Source of the DNA: Isoetes taiwanensis
Lineage: Eukaryota > Streptophyta > Lycopodiopsida > Isoetales > Isoetaceae
Direction: 5' to 3'
NCBI GenBank assembly: GCA_021234155.1
Contig: JAJEKV010000064.1
Location: 6,450,001 to 6,514,000 of the forward strand
DNA length: 64,000 nucleotides
Part shown: in pieces, positions 23,285 through 34,517 of the stretch
Layout of the letters: each line of letters begins with the position of its first letter
Position numbering within the stretch: the stretch's first letter is position 1
Notes under the pieces: model-generated
What the model was told of the DNA's origin: nothing
Seen by the model: only the letters and a program-made list of their open reading frames with translations
Databases searched by the model: none
Program-made: the position numbers and the translations under genes

Positions 23285-26200
23285 GGGTAGACACCGACGA
23301 CTTCGATGAGTCGATTTCGGATGAAAATGATAGTGATTATGACCTTCATGACACCGGGGATGACACAATGTCGAGGAGGGAAACCGGGATGATACGGACG
23401 ATGGGTGGAACCCGCCTGGCCTATCCACTTCACAAGTTACTCCCACCCAAGATCCCCAAGAACTTGTTCACGAATTGGCCGGTCTCTACCCGGACCCAGT
23501 ACAATGGCTTCGTGGTGCTCCTCAGGGTGGTGGTTACGCATTCAACGAGTCTGTGTATGGGTTGATGAGGTTGTGCCTACAGCAACACTATGTTCCGCAT
23601 CCGTCCGAAATAAGTGCTGCCGATCCCCACCTACCCCCGGTCCCGCAGAGAAGCGGGAGGGCACCCGTCGAGAACCATGTTCGGCTGATGCGCCGATGGG
23701 CTGCATATTGTGAGGAGCTTGCAGTTAAAGATGACTCCAGTGAATCCAGCGGTTGGTTGTACCGGCGCGTAACCGGGCCTCACAAGTTAGTCCCTTACGT
23801 TGAGTTCTGGAGGCAGCTAGTTGCTATGGGTCACCTGAATGGAAGCACCCATCGCTCCCCCACTGCCACTTTTCAAAAGATTTCAGAGGATTGGGAAATC
23901 GGCCTACGCCGGCATGGCGTCCCGCAAGAATACGTAATGGCGTGCATGGAAGTGTGCACGTGCAGAGGTGGCCGCACCATGAAGGATAGTGACTTCAACT
24001 ACTGTGAAGAGACCACCATGGACCGCCTCGAGCAAAGGGTGATTGAGCTTCAAACTACTCATCGTGTCCGTTTGGTCCATGGGCATCATCGCGTGCGGGT
24101 TGCAACGGGTGAGGTTGTTGATGACTATGCCTGCCACCGATGGAGACAACCACGCAGGAGGGGGATCCGGGGGGATAGGCAAATCAGACGGTCGCACCGC
24201 AGAGGATGCTTGTTTCGTTTGCGGACAGTGAAAGTAGATGGAAATGGTGTTGCATCGAGCGGTGCACGAATATACGTGCGCACAGAACACACTGGCCATG
24301 ACCCTTTCACAAATGCGGAGGATTGGTCCATGCCTGTGCATCCTGAACTGCTTGCGGCTGCCGCACAAGAGCTTAGAAGTATTGGAATGACCCGTGCTGC
24401 GTGGGACTTCGCAAGAGCACGGGGACCGCAAATACGTATGACAGTAAGCCCGGTTGAGCGAGTCATATACCGTTTCACGATGGCGCAGGAGGATGTGTGG
24501 CAACTGGCATACCGGCAGAGAATACTCGGTAAGATCCCTAAAAAATTAAGATCCCATGGAGCAGTGATGTTGTCATAGACTCCATACTGTGATGCTGTCC
24601 ATAATTTTGTTTCAATGATGTTGTCCACACTTTTGTTTCAATAAGAGCACAATCGAAAATATTTTGTCATTCAATCTCACCACATTGCACCTCGTAGGCG
24701 GCAGTTTGGGTACAGACTGGGAAAGCCTCGAGAGCGGGATTGACGATTGGAAAGCCTCCGGGAAGGTGATTTTTCACCAGCCCTGGAATCCTAATGCTGC
24801 AGACCCGTTAGACCGACCATGGATCCTAGTCATCCAAGATGACAGGATGTTGGAGGCTGCTGTAAGGTGGAGCGCCGGTGGTGGTTGGGCCATGGATTCA
24901 ACCTTCTGTACAAATCTGTGGAAGTTTCCGCTGTACGGAGCCATTGTACCGATTGCCGGGGGTGTGGGGTTCCCAGTCTTTTACATGCTCTGCAGCGTAG
25001 AGGCCGACGAGGGGCACCAGCGACATGCCCTGAAGATAGCACTACGTCTTGTGTTTGAACGAATGGGCACAATCAGGCCTAGGTCAATCACCATTGACAT
25101 GGACGGGTGTGAGAGACGGGCTATCACCGAGGTCGTGTCAGAAGACCCACATTGTTGGGCAGATGGTGAGCAGGTATGATGAGCGTGCATTGATTGTATC
25201 GCTAGACGGAAAACGACACTCATGGTTTAGGGAACAGGTTGCAGGCAATGTTCTTGCATGTTGGTTCCATGGGAAACGTGCGTGGCAAAAATATCTACTG
25301 CCACGCCTGGCCGGGGAGGTGCTAAAGAGAGACATGGCTCTGCGGCTGTCGAAGTTGATGACGGAACCGAACGCCCACGCGTACCACCAGCAGTTGGCAC
25401 AATTTCAACTTGTCTACGGACAAAACCACATCATACAAGGGTGAGTGCACAACGACATCTGGTTCATACATCCTGACTCTGGGACAAACATCCTAACCCT
25501 GGGCGATGTAGGTACTTGAATCACAATTGGCTGAATAGGGCAACGTGGGATGGTAAATGGCAAAGACACAAACGGATGTTCAACCATGCAGACGTCGATA
25601 TGACAAACTACGTGGAAGCGCACTGGAAAGTTCTGAAGACCCAAACCCTGCAATGCAAAGTTAATATAAGGATGTACACGCTAGTGTCTCATCTCATAGG
25701 CTTTCCGGATGGGACCTTGCCAGCTGGAGGCACAATCTTGACTCGGTGCGAAGAAAGATGGAGTCTTGGTAAGTCTGCTCGGGTCTAAGTCTTTCGTATT
25801 TTTTGTGCCTCTGTCCGATCGCCGACCCTCACCGCTGTTTTTCTATCCAGCCGAGTTTGGACGCTATAGCACACGTTCATATCCGAAGAGACATGCGGGT
25901 GCTCACTCGCTTATCCAATCCTTGCACGATAACCCCAACGCCATTCGCCTCGAAGATGCTACCGACGTCAGGTTATCTATGGCAAGCCAGTCAACGGCGG
26001 GTTTGAGATACACTCAGCATATGAGAATGCAATATTGTGATTGCCCATGCCCCCATGCTGTGTGCAAACATCTCATAGCTGGAGACTACTTCCTTACCAG
26101 CAGCCACCCTATATCCCAACCGACAATTCATTCCGCCCATGCCTCCGAGACCGCCCGCACCCACGAACGACGTCGGTGTGCTAATCCCGTTGCTACAACA

Positions 26201-26486
26201 GTGGGATGCGTTGCTCATGGCCGAACACCAGACAGTGCAGGCCACCATGCAGAATGCTGATGCTCTTGACCCAGCAGAGGTGCGTGACATGATTTCCAAG
26301 GTTCGCAGGCAGATCCGATTCTATAGAGATGCAGCTGGCCCACCGGTTCACGTCTACCATGGCAGGTACGACGGACAGCAAGAACATGCCCGCAGTGGAG
26401 TCCACAGATGGCGTGCAAGGGCCACCGTATCGAGGGACCAACCCCCACGACCTCGCGCACGAGCGAGGGACCACACGGGAAGCTGA
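23285..26486 (+). CDS. MURA-type (Mutator) transposase with SWIM zinc finger, five or more exons
   Basis: Cuts and joins element ends through an RNase-H-like DDE fold, in the nucleus. Coding runs from an acidic N-terminus (DFDESISDENDSDYD, 23300) through a long first exon to 24528. The intron GTAAG..GTAG occupies 24529-24697. Exon 2 (24698-25165) has the first catalytic Asp in WAMDSTF and the second in TIDMDGCE. Exon 3 (25206-25440) has the Mutator C-x2-H signature CWFHGKRAW. Exon 4 (25512-25768) has the catalytic Glu in NYVEAHWKVLK. Exon 5 (from 25851) has a SWIM finger, CDCPCPHAVCKH, near 26040. Two weak points are a one-base frame break near 23365-23395 and a 40-bp gap at 25166-25205 that could be a very short intron or a frameshift. 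The C-terminus is uncertain: one frame stops at 26260, another runs to 26486. All catalytic residues are present. Confidence 0.88.
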
Positions 26487-26617
26487 TGGGGCATCACTCA
26501 TAATTAGGTTCATTAGGCTGTAATAGGGTCCACTCATAATTAGGTTCATTAGGCTGTAACTATGTAAACCATTTAACCATTTAAGCAACCTTTTAGTCAG
26601 AAAAAGCTCAATTAGCA

Positions 26618-29600
26618 CTAACAGTGACCACCGAGTCTTTGTCGGTACCAGTACACCCTACAATAAAGCAGCCCGACTAGTATATGCCACTCACTCCTAA
26701 ACTGTCGCACATCCTCCGCCGTGTACCAGGCTCTGCTAATCGGCACAATTGCGTCCGGCCTGGTTTGCCACACGTATCGCACGAGCTGCCGCATGATGAT
26801 GCCAACATGCATGCCGCAGGTGTTGTTGTCGATCTGTAACGGGAACAACGCCGGTCGCACGTACGCCCCCGCCCCCCCCCTCCTCCCCCCACTGGATGTA
26901 CCCCGCTGGTGCCCCCAATCGCTCAAAGAGCCAAGCCGTCGCGCTGTACAAAGACACTGCAGGTGAGATCACGACAATGGAGCACATGGGCGCATGAGGG
27001 GGGCACAAGAAACACTCACGAGCGAAGCGCGGGGAGGTGGAGGCGTACTCCCGAGACGCCTGGGCATGTAGGCAGGTTGTCGAAGTACCACCAGCCCACA
27101 TGATCGTCATTTCCAAGGCCCAGGCGGCTGCGCAGGTCCGCGTCTCGTACGAGGGTAACGAGCATCCAATGGCCACTGCACGCCAAAGATGTAATATTTT
27201 CAACTCTATTATGTGCACGTTTAAGCTGGAAATGACCTTTCGAATTGAAACTAAAGCAAAGAACTGCGTACTTACTTTGTGACGATGGGCCATAGGACCA
27301 GACGGAGTGTACCCCAGTCAGGATGCTCAGCAGGAAGAAGGTGGGAGATGCACTCCCCAGGAGACACGTTGTGTGTCTCCGACTGGACGTAATCGTGATA
27401 GACACGAGGGTCCACCATCAACAACTCGCGACCAGGGTAATAAAGAGAGGCTAAAACTCGCCAAATGGCGATTTTTTAGACCTTTACTAAAATTTCGTGG
27501 CTAAAGTTTATAAGGGTCATTTCTTAAAAAAAATAAAAAATTAGCCATTCCAAAAGGGGAAAAATTTTGGACGTTCAGGGTTTAGCCGAGATTGACTGCG
27601 GCATTGGCGTGCTGAATCGCCTTCCCCGAAGCTGATTAGGCGCGCCTAGATCAATTCAAATAGCCATGTCTAATCTATTCAGATACATCTTTCATTTAGG
27701 AATCGCCATATTGAAGAACCACGACCATTACACTATTGCAATGTTAACATTGAAAAAAACTCACACCTTTTTTATTATGTTTGCTATTTCCATTCACATA
27801 GCATACAATGTAGTTCGTCTGAATACGGAAGATTGTCAGATCCAACCCCATGGTTAGATATGCACCATCATCATGATCTTTTTATTGTTGTTGGTACCCA
27901 CAGATGCACGCACATTATCACTTCTCTTTAAATATATCAACTAAAATACGCATGATAACTTGCTTAGTTCAACAGTTGTCGTTTAGCTACCAGCAACAAA
28001 GACAAAATTGCCAACATAAGGATTTTTAAATTATACGAACTTTATAATTTCGCCAAGTGGGAAGAAAACTAAAGGGCTTGACTGTATCATATTTCGCCAA
28101 AAAAAAAATGTACGGACTCTTGTTTTTATAGCTTTAGCCAACCTTTATTTGGATACGAAAACATTTAGGGTCCTTAAAATTTACCCTGCTCGCGACGCTC
28201 CGCTTCGGGTAGCATGTGTCGCAAGGCGCTGCATACATGGAACTCCAGTGGTTAGATGTCGACGACGATACATACAGACTAAAACGGATACGTACCTCAT
28301 CAGCACTCGAATGTGTCCCTCCTCCCACTGTCCATCGGGTGTGCAGGCCTCGATGAGGTCAAGTGTGAGTTGTATGCGATGCATCGCCCTGGGCCCCTCT
28401 GCGGCACCCAAGTGGCCACGCTATCCGATGCCCCTTTCCACGGCCGCGCGCAAGATGCTCGGTGATCTGCTGGCCGTAGAAGTGGGTGAACACCCTAACC
28501 TCCTCCCGAGAGAGGGACTGGCCGCAACTCGGCCGGGATCTGCAAGTGCTTTGAACTGCTGCCTTGGAGCCTTCCGTGGGGTGGGACCAACCTCGAATGG
28601 GTACACACACCGTAGCTCCGATGGTGTGCTGTCAAAACTCTCCAAGATGGTACATGAAGAAACTGCGTGCTCGGTCTCTCATCCATGCCTCAGCCCCTCG
28701 ACAACGCGATCAGCGAAAATGGCGAGGTCAAAGTGTGTGCCATACCCGCACCCGCATTGCGGTCCTCACAATGTCGCCAAAGACTGGGCGGCCCCTAGGC
28801 GGGTCAAGATCGCCACACGCTAGCAAGCCCTATGGAAGGAGGGGTGGCCATATAGAGATCGGGCCGGCGGCCGGATGTATCCCATGAGAGGAGCACAGTA
28901 ATTCCGCCTAGCCTCTACCTCCGACCGAACTCGTCCATGTCGGATGCAATTCACTCTCCTCGGGCAAACTCTCTAAGGAGGGATCGGGTAGGGAGTGTGG
29001 ACGCCGCCAGCCTACTGAACCGGTGGCTTAAGATGGACCCGCCAGTAACACGGATGAGACTCCCATATCCCCGAGGAGCTCGCCTAGCGCCCTCGCTACG
29101 TGGGCAAATGGCCACCCATCCTCTCGCAATGCAATGGCCCGGCCATTGAGAAGGGCATGTCGCGGTCCGATCTTCCCCTGGGGCGCCACCGTGGCACTAG
29201 CTCTCGCTCTAATGCAACCTTCATAAAAGGGTCAGCATCCTCTCAGCCCTCCGCTTTGTCTTTGTGTGCTAGCCTCGTGGAACATGGCGTCCGGACCCTC
29301 CGGAAAGGCATCCAAGGCGGCCTCTCGGGTTAGGACATCTTTGTAGGCGCATTGTTGTTAGCGCCTTGCCTCCTCGCTTCTCAGATCCGGGCGGCAGCCT
29401 CCAACATACTGTAGCGCCTTGGCGGGATCTTCTCGTCGCCGAGCTGCCCTCTCCCCTCGGACACCACTCTATCTCGCACTTCACGGTGTCGCGACCGCGG
29501 GCCTGAATAATGCGTCGGTTTGGGCCACCATAGATCCGGGTGGTGGCTCGGTGGTGGCCCCATGTTCGGCCATCGTCGGACCAAAATCCGTGGTCACGAC

Positions 29601-29980
29601 GTATCCCGCCGACATAGTGAGTGCACCTGTGTGTCTTTGTGCAAATCCACCGCCGGCAAATCTGTAGGGGCCCGCCCGCCAACCGATGTCACCCTTCTTA
29701 CAAGGCACCAAATGCCGTGGTATTCCCCGCAACAAAACAAATACGCTTAATGTGGCACACACAAATGCACCTAGCTGGTTAAGACAATGCGAAGTTAGCG
29801 CACCATTCGACGATGCCGCCGATCGTCCCAGAAGACCGGCCGCTCTGCAGAGCCAAACGGCAGGGGACGCCTCCATGCCAACCAACCGGTGGAACTGCAT
29901 CTGAGTAAGACATGGTCGCTGACGGTCTCGAATAGATATCTGAGTTACAGGTGAACATGAACACAAGCCACATTTTAATG
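26618..29980 (-). pseudogene. Ulp1-type (C48) cysteine protease gene of the MULE
   Basis: The family cleaves SUMO or related modifiers. The catalytic domain is read from three minus-strand exons. Exon 27443-27276 reads YYPGRELLMVDPRVYHDY and ends AA|GTAAGT. Exon 27175-27020 holds the catalytic His in GHWMLVTLV and Asp in WWYFDNLP, and ends before GTGAGT. The last exon, 26956 to about 26620, holds Gln and Cys in LQIDNNTCGMHVG. All four active-site residues are present. Inside the last exon a run of nine C (plus strand, about 26871-26879) requires a one-base shift to join LFERLGAPAGYIQW to AYVRPALFPLQID, so this copy is frameshifted unless the run is misread. Likely N-terminal exons lie at 28180-28610 (EEVRVFTHFYGQQITEHLA; HRIQLTLDLIEAC) and perhaps 29360-29580. 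Their boundaries are not resolved. Confidence 0.8.
27444..28140. other. AT-rich interval inside the MULE
   Basis: Much more AT-rich than its surroundings and without coding signal. It begins GGCTAAAACT and ends with the near-inverse AGCTTTAGCC, so it may be a small inserted element within an intron of the protease gene. No convincing target duplication was found. Confidence 0.4.
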
Positions 29981-29984
29981 TCGA

Positions 29985-30960
29985 GCTGACTAGGATGAAG
30001 GTTATAAAAGACTAAGAAAAGATATATGTTTGCATCGGCGACGATAACAACCTATTGAAAGGTATTGGGCATTGGGCAATACCTGAGTACAAACCTATAG
30101 AAGCATTGGGCATTACTACATTTTGTAGCATTGTTGGAGTTTCTAGTTCCATATTGTATATTTGGACTTGAAATTAAATTATTATCTGTTTACTTGGGTA
30201 GCATTTTCAATGAAGTGGCCCGGAACCAACAAAACAATTCTGATGTGGTATGTGTGTCAAATATCCAATGGGATGTTGTAATGTAGTATAATGTAAAAAC
30301 TTCTTCTTCTTCTTTGAATCTAGACACTATATAATGAATAGATCTAGTTTAATTTTATTAACCATTGGCATATGATTAGATAATATCTCTATCGACCTAT
30401 CTATCTACCAACATAAGAGCCAAATTATGAGCTCTACATGTGGCATCCATTAGAAAGAACCCAAAAAAGAAGCCCCAGGGGAAGAAATGCTTTGTTTCAA
30501 CCCCGCAAAGCAAGAGCATAACAAAGAAGCAAAGAGGTTACAAAAACCCTCTCTTCAGAATCAAAGAAAAAGACTAAGGAAGATCATAGGTGAAGCCCTT
30601 ACAAACCTATGCAAAGCCCTTTTTCTTGGGAGTAACCTTGATAAAGGTCGGCTTCCTCAAATTTTGAGCAGTGGCCATTTATACTAGATAATAGAAAATC
30701 ACAAACAAGCATGAATCTCGAGAAACTAGTTATAGGACATAGAACTAGAAATTTACGCAAGTGGTTGAAGATTTTAATAAGCAAAAAGGGTTTCGAAGCA
30801 AAGCAATAATTCTTTAGAAACCCATTAAATTCAGAATTTAGATCATTTAAAAATCAAAATTACCTTTCAAAAGCAAATCTATTTATGAAATTTGCACTTT
30901 TCAAACTTTTTTGTTAGAACTATCTTCAAACGAGCAAGACAACTTCTTCTTCAAACGAGC
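29985..30960. other. AT-rich, non-coding interval of the MULE
   Basis: Presumed promoter and 5' region of the minus-strand protease gene. It has a short repeat of GCATTGGGCA near 30067-30112 and no supported coding sequence. Confidence 0.5.
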
Positions 30961-30989
30961 AAGATGGTGCAGGAGTTCCTTCCGCTCCG

Positions 30990-31479
30990 CTTGAAGAAGC
31001 GAAAAATATTGGTTAAGATCCGGGTTTGCCCAATCGAACCCTTCTTCTATCTTTGGGCGGGTCCGCGGACCGCCCGTGACCCCGTTGAAAGCGCTGCGTC
31101 ACGATCGCCCGTGGACCTGCCACCCGCCCGCGTCTGGACCGGCGTGGACCTGCCACCCACCCCCCTTACGCTTTTGGGTTAAAGCGAACCGTGCGGGGCC
31201 CCTGCATCATCGCGTCACGGCGCCCTGGCGGACTTATTGCCACCGACCTGTACGCCGATCTGACTGGGGTTAAGCCCACGGGGCGCTGACACTTCCAGGG
31301 GTTTGGGTTAAGCCCAAAGCGGACCCGGCAGCAATGCCGCAGCGGTTATTACAGCGAACCCGATGCCACGTCCACCTAGTTAAGGGCGAGGCTGGTTCGC
31401 CTGGCGAATTTTTTGGGGTTACACTGGGCCGAACCGCAACATCATGTTGACTCAATTTCGGGAGCCAATAAAGTGGGCG
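30990..31479 (-). repeat. Right terminal arm of the MULE
   Basis: A GC-rich arm ending CTCAATTTCGGGAGCC...GTGGGCG. Its reverse complement shares the core GGCTCCCGAAATT with the left tip. GGGTTAAGC and GTGGACCTGCCACCC words are repeated within it. Confidence 0.8.
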
Positions 31480-31489
31480 TTAATTATTC

Positions 31490-32913
31490 ATAAGTAAGAT
31501 TAGCTATGTTATTAATTAATTATTAGTGGAAACCTAAACCAAAACCCTAATTCGAATTTATGGCTTAACATAATATTAAAGGGGGCTAAAATATCAAATT
31601 AGTTAATATTAGCCAACCCAGAGCTGCCACCTGGCCCAAATTGATTGGGCAACCGCAAGAGAGAGTTGCTAACTTGGGACCCAAATTGGGGTTTTATACC
31701 CCCATTTGTACCTAGCTATGATCCCGGTTAGTAAGTAGATAGCTTGGATTCCTAGATTGTCATAGAACTAATCCTTGTATGCTCAGAAGGTAGCTAGGAT
31801 TAACCCTTGTATGAATAGATGCATGGTTAATCTCTATTTTATGTTCTATTCGAAGCTGGATGGATGGATGTATAAGGATAGCTTTCTTTCTATTCCTCCT
31901 GTGTTGTATGGGTAAAAGGGGGGTAGAGACCTAAAGGCCATCTAGAAGTAGAGATGCTCCTAGATAGAACCCTTAATACCTAATAAATGCGGCCTGTGCA
32001 CAAGAGCCAACCTGGCTGTGGATGCTATGATGTGGTTCAGCACCAGACAACGAGTATGAGGGTGAATCGGGGGTGGGGTCTTGCCTAGCACAGCTACAAG
32101 ACTCCTACAGTGTGCTAGGCTTATAGCCGGTCACTGTGTGTGGGCTGGGTATGGGTCTGACACTCTCTGGGCCGGAGGGAGGTGCCTATATGGATGCCCT
32201 GGGCTCGAACGGGCTGGTGAGCCAGCCTTTAGATTTAGAGGAGTAAGTCGGGTACGGATGCGGGGGTCGCTGATGCGGCACGTGTTCTCTAGCACACCCA
32301 GGGATCCTTCATGCTCGGGGAGGAGACGCCTCTCTGACCTGCCTCATCGGACCAGGGAGATGTAACCCGGAGTAGTCCCGAAGGGTGATTCCTTGGGATT
32401 GCGTCTCCGGAGGGCTACAAGCACGTCATAGCATGATTCAGCCTATCTGCAAAGTGTGCATAGGAGGGGCGGATGGAGTGGACAACCCTAGCCATTGTCT
32501 TATGCCAGCCAACGCCATGTTATACCTCTGTCTGCTGTTATCTTGAGGCCCTGACCATCAGTCGCTCCCATGGAGTCTGACCCGGGGTAGAGCCCTTAGT
32601 TATGGTGTATTTCCTTTGTTATGTTGGTATTCTGTTGTTGGTTGTATTGATGATGATGGGCCACCCTTTGTGGTGGTATATTATTATTTAGTATTGTTGC
32701 TAGGTGCTAACATGTATGTACGCTTCCGCTATATAGGATTCCCATAGAAGGCGTGGGATGAATGACACCTCCGTGTCCTTCACCCGGACACTTGGCTATC
32801 ACAAGTGGTCCGAGTCAGACGGAGGGCCTTTCCGTGGTGATGGATTCGCCATGGGAGGGGAATTTCTCGTATTTATACGATGGGAGCATCGTATGGATTC
32901 GGGGAGCGTCACA
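31490..32913 (+). repeat. 3' LTR, second part
   Basis: Continues the LTR directly after the MULE target duplication and ends GGGGAGCGTCACA. About 236 bp at 32658-32893, starting GGGCCACC, has no counterpart in the 5' LTR. Part of it (AATGACACCT...CACTTG..ATCACAAGTGGTCC) also occurs at 39565-39625, next to another LTR end. It is therefore probably ancestral LTR sequence, deleted from the 5' copy rather than inserted here. Confidence 0.88.
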
Positions 32914-33040
32914 GAATTGAGAAAGGCAGATAGGTCCAGGAGGCGCGTGAGGATATGATTTATTAGTGTTGCCAACAGGGCGCCATTGAAGACAAACCTT
33001 ACGCTTTTTAGAACTGTTCGACAATCATGCCAGATGGATC
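32914..33040 (+). mobile_element. LINE C-terminal domain fragment, right half of split copy
   Basis: After the GAATT duplication the frame continues with EKGR, then CCQQGAIED, homologous to CCHQGAIKDE of the copy at 8398-8730. It has several stops (after GR, before CC, after YAF). It proves that the LTR element landed inside this LINE fragment. Confidence 0.8.
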
Positions 33041-33059
33041 AGAGTCTTGTGCTGCGGGT

Positions 33060-34480
33060 CATTACAGATTACGTTGTCTTTGTTATTTTTTTATCTAAGA
33101 ATTTAGGGAACTCTTGGTACTTGTTGGTTCAAATCCCATATTCTAGCTCCGCAGCAGGGGTGCAACAGAAGTAATTGGGAAGGTGATTATGGAGTATTTT
33201 TTGTCTGCCTAAAACACCATTTTTTGAAAGTACAGTCCTGAATTTTGGTCCGGATTTCTTGTGGAGATGAAATTATTCTTCTTTTTGTGCTCATTGAGGC
33301 GCTTGAGTTCTTGACGAGCCTTTGGAGATCTTGCTAGTTTGGGCTATCTGTTTGGCGACTTTTTGCTTGAAATGGGGCAATTCTAGAGTTGTGATGCATA
33401 TTTTCTTGTTTGTCGAGTTCATTTCCTTGTGTAGAGGTCCTCCTCACCGTAAATTATGTCATGAGGTCGCAATGTTGCAACCATTCTGCTCATTTGTTAT
33501 AGCATTGGTTTAGAACTGAATTGGTTTTTATCGTCCAGTTGTCTATTGTCTAACTTTGTTTATCTACACACATAGATGAGCCATTCAAATCCATAACAAT
33601 TGGGTTATGTTCACCTAAAGAGTTGGTTTGAGACTACAAGAATGGAAGATGATCATAATATAGTTCTTTCAATGGATGCACGCGCGATCAACAAGCATAT
33701 GATATATCTCTGTGTCGTTTGATTTCACGGTTCCGGTTCCATTTCTTAACACTCAAATGAATAATTACCATAAAGAGGATTTCTTTGCAGGTCCTCCATA
33801 GTTTGAGGTCGATGTGCCATGTTTTGGATGCTAGAGATGTTTTCGAGGATGTTGTTTGCTGAGCTTTATGGTGAGTCGGTTGCCATAGCTTGATGAGGAC
33901 AGAAGCCAGGCACCATAGCTGGTTGAGGGTAGAAGCCGGTTTGACCATAGCCAGGGATGGCTTCATTGGTTTCCCTGATTCTTCCGGGCATTTTAACCAG
34001 TGGTTATGGCTTTCATTTTGTTTTTCTTTTGCTACAATGGTTTTGCAGTTTCTTGTTCGGTTTCAAAACATGTGATAAAGAAGGAGCGACTGCGGTATTT
34101 CTACAGATGAATCCCTTCTCGGTCAGAAAATTTTAAGAAGAAGAAAGCTTTGTTCCTTCCACAAAAATCAATAAAAAAAATAAGCAGAGCAATTCAATCC
34201 ACCGGTTTAAAGCTTCAAAACGTCCATCTCTTCTTTGATTTGTCGGATTAAAACTTAAAAAGTCCATCTTTGCCCTCGTGGCCATTTACCAAATCTATTG
34301 AAGCAATCTTTAGAAATTGCAAAGTCCGGTGCAAAGCACAACAAAGAAATCTAGTTAGGCTACAAAGTACAACAAAATAGAGCAAACAGTGGACTAGCGG
34401 CACCGCTCTGCAAATAGTCGAAAAATGTTTACTGCATATAAAACTAAAGAAAAAACCCAGTAATTTTAAGCAAACGATTA
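33060..34480. other. No gene seen
   Basis: Moderately AT-rich sequence without a long frame. A phrase near 34018-34050 (TTTTTCTTTTGCTACAATGG, then TTTTGCAG) is repeated at 34489-34518. Confidence 0.45.
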
Positions 34481-34517
34481 TTACTTTGTTTTTCTTTTGC
34501 TATGATGGTTTTGCAGT

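Larger units (their letters stand above)
22222..31479 (+). mobile_element. Mutator-like element carrying a Ulp1-type protease (KAONASHI-like)
   Basis: The 10-bp sequence TTAATTATTC flanks the element at 22212-22221 and 31480-31489, the 9-11 bp duplication typical of Mutator. The ends share an imperfect terminal inverted repeat with an exact GGCTCCCGAAATT core 12-13 bp from each tip. GC-rich arms follow, with repeated GGGTTCGC, GCGAACCC and GGGTTAAGC words. Inside are a transposase gene (plus strand) and a Ulp1-like C48 protease gene (minus strand) that converge near 26.5 kb. MULEs with a second, ULP-like gene are known in flowering plants as KAONASHI. Both genes contain frame breaks, so this copy is probably not autonomous now. 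Confidence 0.92.
9842..32913 (+). mobile_element. LTR retrotransposon, large and non-coding (LARD-like), with nested insertions
   Basis: Both ends carry the inverted terminal heptamer TGTGACG...CGTCACA or TGTCACA. A perfect 5-bp target duplication GAATT lies at 9837-9841 and 32914-32918. The 5' LTR is 9842-11142. The 3' LTR is 22122-22221 plus 31490-32913, split by a Mutator-like element. A tRNA-Met PBS follows the 5' LTR and a polypurine tract precedes the 3' LTR. Without the nested MULE the element is about 13.8 kb. The interior (11.1-22.1 kb) shows no gag, protease, RT or integrase that I can recognise, which fits a LARD moved in trans. The superfamily (Ty1 or Ty3) therefore cannot be assigned. 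Confidence 0.9.

Noticed and set aside
23904-24628. 199- and 167-codon minus-strand frames
   Set aside because: They are antisense to the first exon of the transposase and have no independent support.
26193-26618. 141-codon minus-strand frame at the junction of the two MULE genes
   Set aside because: It overlaps the SWIM-side exon of the transposase antisense and contains a duplicated SLMNLIMS stretch encoded by a DNA repeat, with no motif.
29481-29966. 161-codon minus-strand frame in the MULE
   Set aside because: GC-rich DNA keeps several frames open here, and at least three overlapping frames are equally long. I could not tell which, if any, is a protease-gene exon.
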